Positions 6,358-8,399 of a stretch of 8,399 nt of DNA are shown here, piece by piece; the first letter of the stretch is position 1, and each line of letters opens with the position of its first letter. Below the pieces are notes generated by a model. It was given only the letters and a program-made list of their open reading frames with translations. It had not been told where the DNA came from and did not search any database. Source of the DNA: an uncultured Porphyromonadaceae bacterium (lineage in GTDB: Bacteria > Bacteroidota > Bacteroidia > Bacteroidales > Muribaculaceae); NCBI GenBank assembly GCA_947174225.1, contig CAMWIF010000099.1:1-8399 (forward strand), read 5' to 3'. The position numbers and the translations under genes are program-made.

Positions 6358-7662
6358 TTATATTTTTAATTTGGAACGTCCGAAGATGTATAATCCTGAG
6401 GGTGGGAGAGGATGTGACGATTTACCGGCAGGGTAAGTTATAACGCTTACAAGACGACCGTCTGAGGAGTACAAAGGCTGCTGCCCGGCATTGTCGGCGT
6501 CAATCACAAGTGAGCCGTTTTCCACATATGCACGTATTCCTGCCAACATCTCTACAGCTTCTACCCCCGACTCCGGCACATTTGCCGAGGCTATACGGCT
6601 CCAGATGGATTCAGTGCCCTTATAGGATACTGCCTTCATACGATATTCGTGCAGTCCCGAAAGGAAATCCTTGTCAAGATAATATGTCTCCTTGCCGAGC
6701 TTATAATCAACGCCGGGATATATTTTGGCTATCTCTTCCCATTCACCCTTCTTGACGCGACGCTCCACTACGTAATGGTCGGCTGTCTCTCCGTTTTGGT
6801 CATAGAAACTTACACGCACACGTTTGGAATTGCGACTTGATGATATGATGCGCGGAGGTGCTATGCGCCACTCATGTACATACTCCGTATTTCGGTTGAA
6901 TGCCGGTCGGGAATCAAAAGATGCAAAAAGTTTTCCCGCAGGGGTGAGTTTGTCCCCAATCATCAGAGCACGCGCATCCTCCACCCAGTTGTAGAAGGCG
7001 TGGCGTTCAAGCCAGTCGCATTTGTCGAAGGCATCCAAAGCCTTTTCCAGCCATTCACATTGCTTTGCGGAGTTTGCCTCTGTGTGCGGACGTGTCACCT
7101 CAGTTGTGCTGCCGTCTTCTTTATAGATTATATTGAAATCAGCGTCACGTTGAGGACCCTTTGCATCAGGCCATCGCTCGTGGGTCCAGTTTGCACCGTT
7201 GTTCCATTCTGTAATCCACATCGGACGACCGCCATATTTATTTTTACATAAGTCTGCAATGTAGTTGGCGAGATTGTATGGATCCTGATTGTCCCAATAC
7301 ATATGCGTGGCTACGAAATCCACTCTGTAATTGAGCGAATCGGCTTTCTCAAGAAATTCAGCAAGCCACCAGCCATTCAGATTGTCAGGTGCCGGCGACC
7401 CTACACGCAAACCGGATTTCATGTATTCGGGCCACATTTCAAGGGCAATCTCCGTGGAGAGATCCGATTGGTCGGCATGGTCAGGTTCGTTGAAGCCTAA
7501 CATGGAGGCTGTGTTGGTGCGCGAATTTATATTGTCCCAGCCGTCCCACCATCTGTTATGGCGCATAGGTACGTACTCATAATCTTCAGTGGATTCAGCC
7601 CCGGCACCCCAGTCGTAAAACCAGCTTGAACGGGTGAGGGCAGTGGGTTCTGACCCCGACAT
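6358..7662 (-). CDS. Catalytic half of the split glycoside hydrolase (GH128/Asl1-like)
   Basis: A 434-codon open segment holding the enzyme proper, predicted to cut beta-1,3-glucan-type polysaccharide. SSWFYDWGAG (12-21) begins the barrel. GFNEPDH (56-62) supplies the likely acid/base Glu59 and MWITEWNNGANW (148-159) the likely nucleophile Glu152. HMYWDN (120-125) and FYNWVEDARA (223-232) are other barrel-strand motifs of this clan. About residues 268-363 resemble a fibronectin-III fold. The last 65 residues (GSLVIDAD, YSSDGRLV, LPPSGLYIF) resemble the sorting or adhesion tails of secreted Bacteroidetes proteins. If started independently at 7662 it would lack any signal peptide and begin inside the domain junction, so it is probably not a natural protein start. 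The ATG follows the upstream stop by 9 nt, so reinitiation is mechanically possible. Confidence 0.7.
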   Translation of the reverse strand: MSGSEPTALTRSSWFYDWGAGAESTEDYEYVPMRHNRWWDGWDNINSRTNTASMLGFNEPDHADQSDLSTEIALEMWPEYMKSGLRVGSPAPDNLNGWWLAEFLEKADSLNYRVDFVATHMYWDNQDPYNLANYIADLCKNKYGGRPMWITEWNNGANWTHERWPDAKGPQRDADFNIIYKEDGSTTEVTRPHTEANSAKQCEWLEKALDAFDKCDWLERHAFYNWVEDARALMIGDKLTPAGKLFASFDSRPAFNRNTEYVHEWRIAPPRIISSSRNSKRVRVSFYDQNGETADHYVVERRVKKGEWEEIAKIYPGVDYKLGKETYYLDKDFLSGLHEYRMKAVSYKGTESIWSRIASANVPESGVEAVEMLAGIRAYVENGSLVIDADNAGQQPLYSSDGRLVSVITYPAGKSSHPLPPSGLYIFGRSKLKI

Positions 7663-7671
7663 TCCACGCTT

Positions 7672-8208
7672 TCAGACCCAATCATGGCGGCACACACGCA
7701 CAAACGACACAAAGTCCAATCCGTCGGGCATCACATCCACCACGAGATCGTCATTGTCAGCTATGAATACGCGGGAATAGCCGGTGCCGTCAGGATTGTT
7801 CGCCATTGTGCAGGAGAATCCCTTTTTCAGACGGAATGATCTCACATTGTTGTCAAAATCTCCAAGCGACTCCTCCGGCAGGTATGATTTCTCTCCTTGC
7901 ATTTCAGAGCGGTAGTAGCGATCTTGGTTGAGAACCATAGAGTTACCTTGACAATCCTCTTCAGAGTATATCACTAAGGGGTCAGTCAGACCGTCGGCCA
8001 CTACGATTGAGCCATTGCCGTAGATTGAGAGGCGATCACGCTCAGGATTGAACGCACGTCCCTCAATTGAAATCTTGGAAAGATCAACCTCGGAGCAAAG
8101 AGTATTGGGGAAGATATGGTAATCTCCCGGATGCTGAAGGTTAATTTCGTCTGTGGCACACGCAACGGCTGAAATCGACAGCCCAAGTGCCAAAAGTGGA
8201 ATTCTCAT
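7672..8208 (-). CDS. N-terminal half of the split hydrolase: lipoprotein signal plus beta/gamma-crystallin-like domain
   Basis: 178 codons to TGA. MRIPLLALGLSISAVAC is a hydrophobic signal ending in a plausible lipobox (AVAC, Cys17). Acidic residues at +4 and +5 (CATDE) loosely resemble the Bacteroidetes surface-lipoprotein export signal, so outer-membrane exposure is possible; ordinary signal peptidase I cleavage cannot be excluded. Residues about 78-172 look like a beta/gamma-crystallin pair of Greek keys: YSEEDCQGNS (81-90), then FDNNVRSF (118-125), YSRVFIADNDD (144-154) and FVSFVRV (166-172). The usual Ca-binding N/D-N/D-x-S/T-S is degenerate (NNVRS). As made, the fragment would be an exported binding domain without catalysis. 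It starts 26 bp after the upstream gene's stop, suggesting co-transcription. Confidence 0.7.
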   Translation of the reverse strand: MRIPLLALGLSISAVACATDEINLQHPGDYHIFPNTLCSEVDLSKISIEGRAFNPERDRLSIYGNGSIVVADGLTDPLVIYSEEDCQGNSMVLNQDRYYRSEMQGEKSYLPEESLGDFDNNVRSFRLKKGFSCTMANNPDGTGYSRVFIADNDDLVVDVMPDGLDFVSFVRVCRHDWV

Positions 8209-8234
8209 GAGATTAGGTAGGGTTTAAGGAGTGT

Positions 8235-8399
8235 TTATTTCTTGCAGTGTTTACAGGGATGGAAACGGCTTGAGCCGTCGAAGCAGTGGGTACAGAGTCG
8301 TTCCTTAGGTAGACCGATCGACTCCACAAGGGTCTCGATAGGATTGAACTTCAAAGAGGTGAGTCCGAAGCGGCTACGTATCTTCTCTACAAGTGTGTT
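8235..8399 (-). CDS. Amidophosphoribosyltransferase-like protein, C-terminal 54 residues only
   Basis: The reading frame enters from the right edge and ends at TAA 8237-8235. The visible part contains IRSRFGLTSLKF, then ETLVESIGLPKERLCTHCFDGSS and a closing HPCKHCKK. The CxxC-F-x-G element resembles the C-terminal pair of Fe-S ligand cysteines in PurF-type amidophosphoribosyltransferases, and the IGLPK..VCTHCFDG ending is one I associate with Bacteroidales members. PurF transfers glutamine-derived amide nitrogen to PRPP in the first step of purine synthesis. A second CxxC six residues from the end gives a C-x2-C-x9-C-x2-C arrangement that could bind metal. The glutaminase and PRPP domains are outside the window, so a PurF paralogue cannot be excluded. 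Confidence 0.65.
   Translation of the reverse strand, partial: NTLVEKIRSRFGLTSLKFNPIETLVESIGLPKERLCTHCFDGSSRFHPCKHCKK

Larger units (their letters stand above)
6358..8208 (-). pseudogene. GH128/Asl1-like glycoside hydrolase gene interrupted by one in-frame TGA
   Basis: Reading from the ATG at 8208, a single frame runs 617 codons to TAA at 6358, broken only by TGA at 7674-7672 (codon 179). Codons 180-182 (Lys-Arg-Gly) join it to the Met that opens the downstream half. The conceptual 616-position protein has a signal sequence, a beta/gamma-crystallin-like domain (about 75-172), a glycosidase barrel (about 195-435, Glu241 and Glu334), a fibronectin-III-like domain (about 450-545) and a C-terminal beta tail. 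In relatives as I remember them, a tryptophan-rich ...WV-x-KKG segment links the first domain to the barrel. Here HDWV-stop-KRG falls exactly on it, so the stop cuts within a conserved junction, not between two genes. No other lesion is seen. Best reading: a recently inactivated gene; readthrough or sequencing error remain possible. Confidence 0.7.

Noticed and set aside
7645..7674. Selenocysteine insertion at the TGA
   Set aside because: The residue position is not a redox site in a glycosidase, and the short gggt/accc hairpin downstream lacks the features of known bacterial SECIS elements. Selenoproteins are not typical of these bacteria.
1..8399. Alternative genetic code with TGA read as tryptophan
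   Set aside because: Trp is encoded by TGG throughout enolase, the membrane protein and the hydrolase, and no other complete gene contains an internal TGA.
1..8399. CRISPR array, tRNA, insertion sequence or prophage
   Set aside because: No regularly spaced repeats, cloverleaf sequence, transposase motif, terminal inverted repeats or phage genes were seen on either strand.

Overview
The window reads as chromosomal DNA of a gut-type Bacteroidales bacterium, plausibly Muribaculaceae or a near relative. The grounds are the protein families, genes without Shine-Dalgarno leaders, a TTTG / TAnnTTTG-type promoter ahead of enolase, and a glycoside hydrolase gene starting with a Bacteroidetes-style lipoprotein signal. 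The family-level placement is inference. No insertion sequence, tRNA, rRNA, CRISPR array or phage gene is visible.

Layout from left to right: (1) the N-terminal 365 residues of a RecD-like ATP-dependent DNA helicase on the minus strand, running off the left edge; (2) an AT-rich divergent spacer carrying the enolase promoter and a small leader hairpin; (3) eno (plus strand), complete, with codon use typical of high expression; (4) a convergent spacer with two separate stem-loop terminators, one per strand; (5) a complete succinate/acetate-type CoA transferase (minus strand); (6) a divergent AT-rich spacer; (7) a lysylphosphatidylglycerol-synthase-TM/flippase-like membrane protein (plus strand); (8) a 27-bp-stem hairpin between convergent genes; (9) a small GlsB/YeaQ/YmgE-type membrane protein (minus strand); (10) a GH128/Asl1-like glycoside hydrolase gene (minus strand) interrupted by one in-frame TGA; (11) the last 54 codons of an amidophosphoribosyltransferase-like protein (minus strand), 26 bp upstream of the hydrolase.

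Most of the window is housekeeping. Enolase (glycolysis) and the CoA transferase (acetate/succinate/propionate fermentation) belong to central carbon flow but are convergent, separately terminated units. The most notable object is the split hydrolase. A 178-codon lipoprotein-signal plus beta/gamma-crystallin-like half and a 434-codon catalytic half lie in the same frame, separated only by TGA and three sense codons, and both halves are otherwise intact. Recent nonsense inactivation is the simplest reading; stop readthrough or a base-calling error are the alternatives. I did not find a convincing new multi-gene system.
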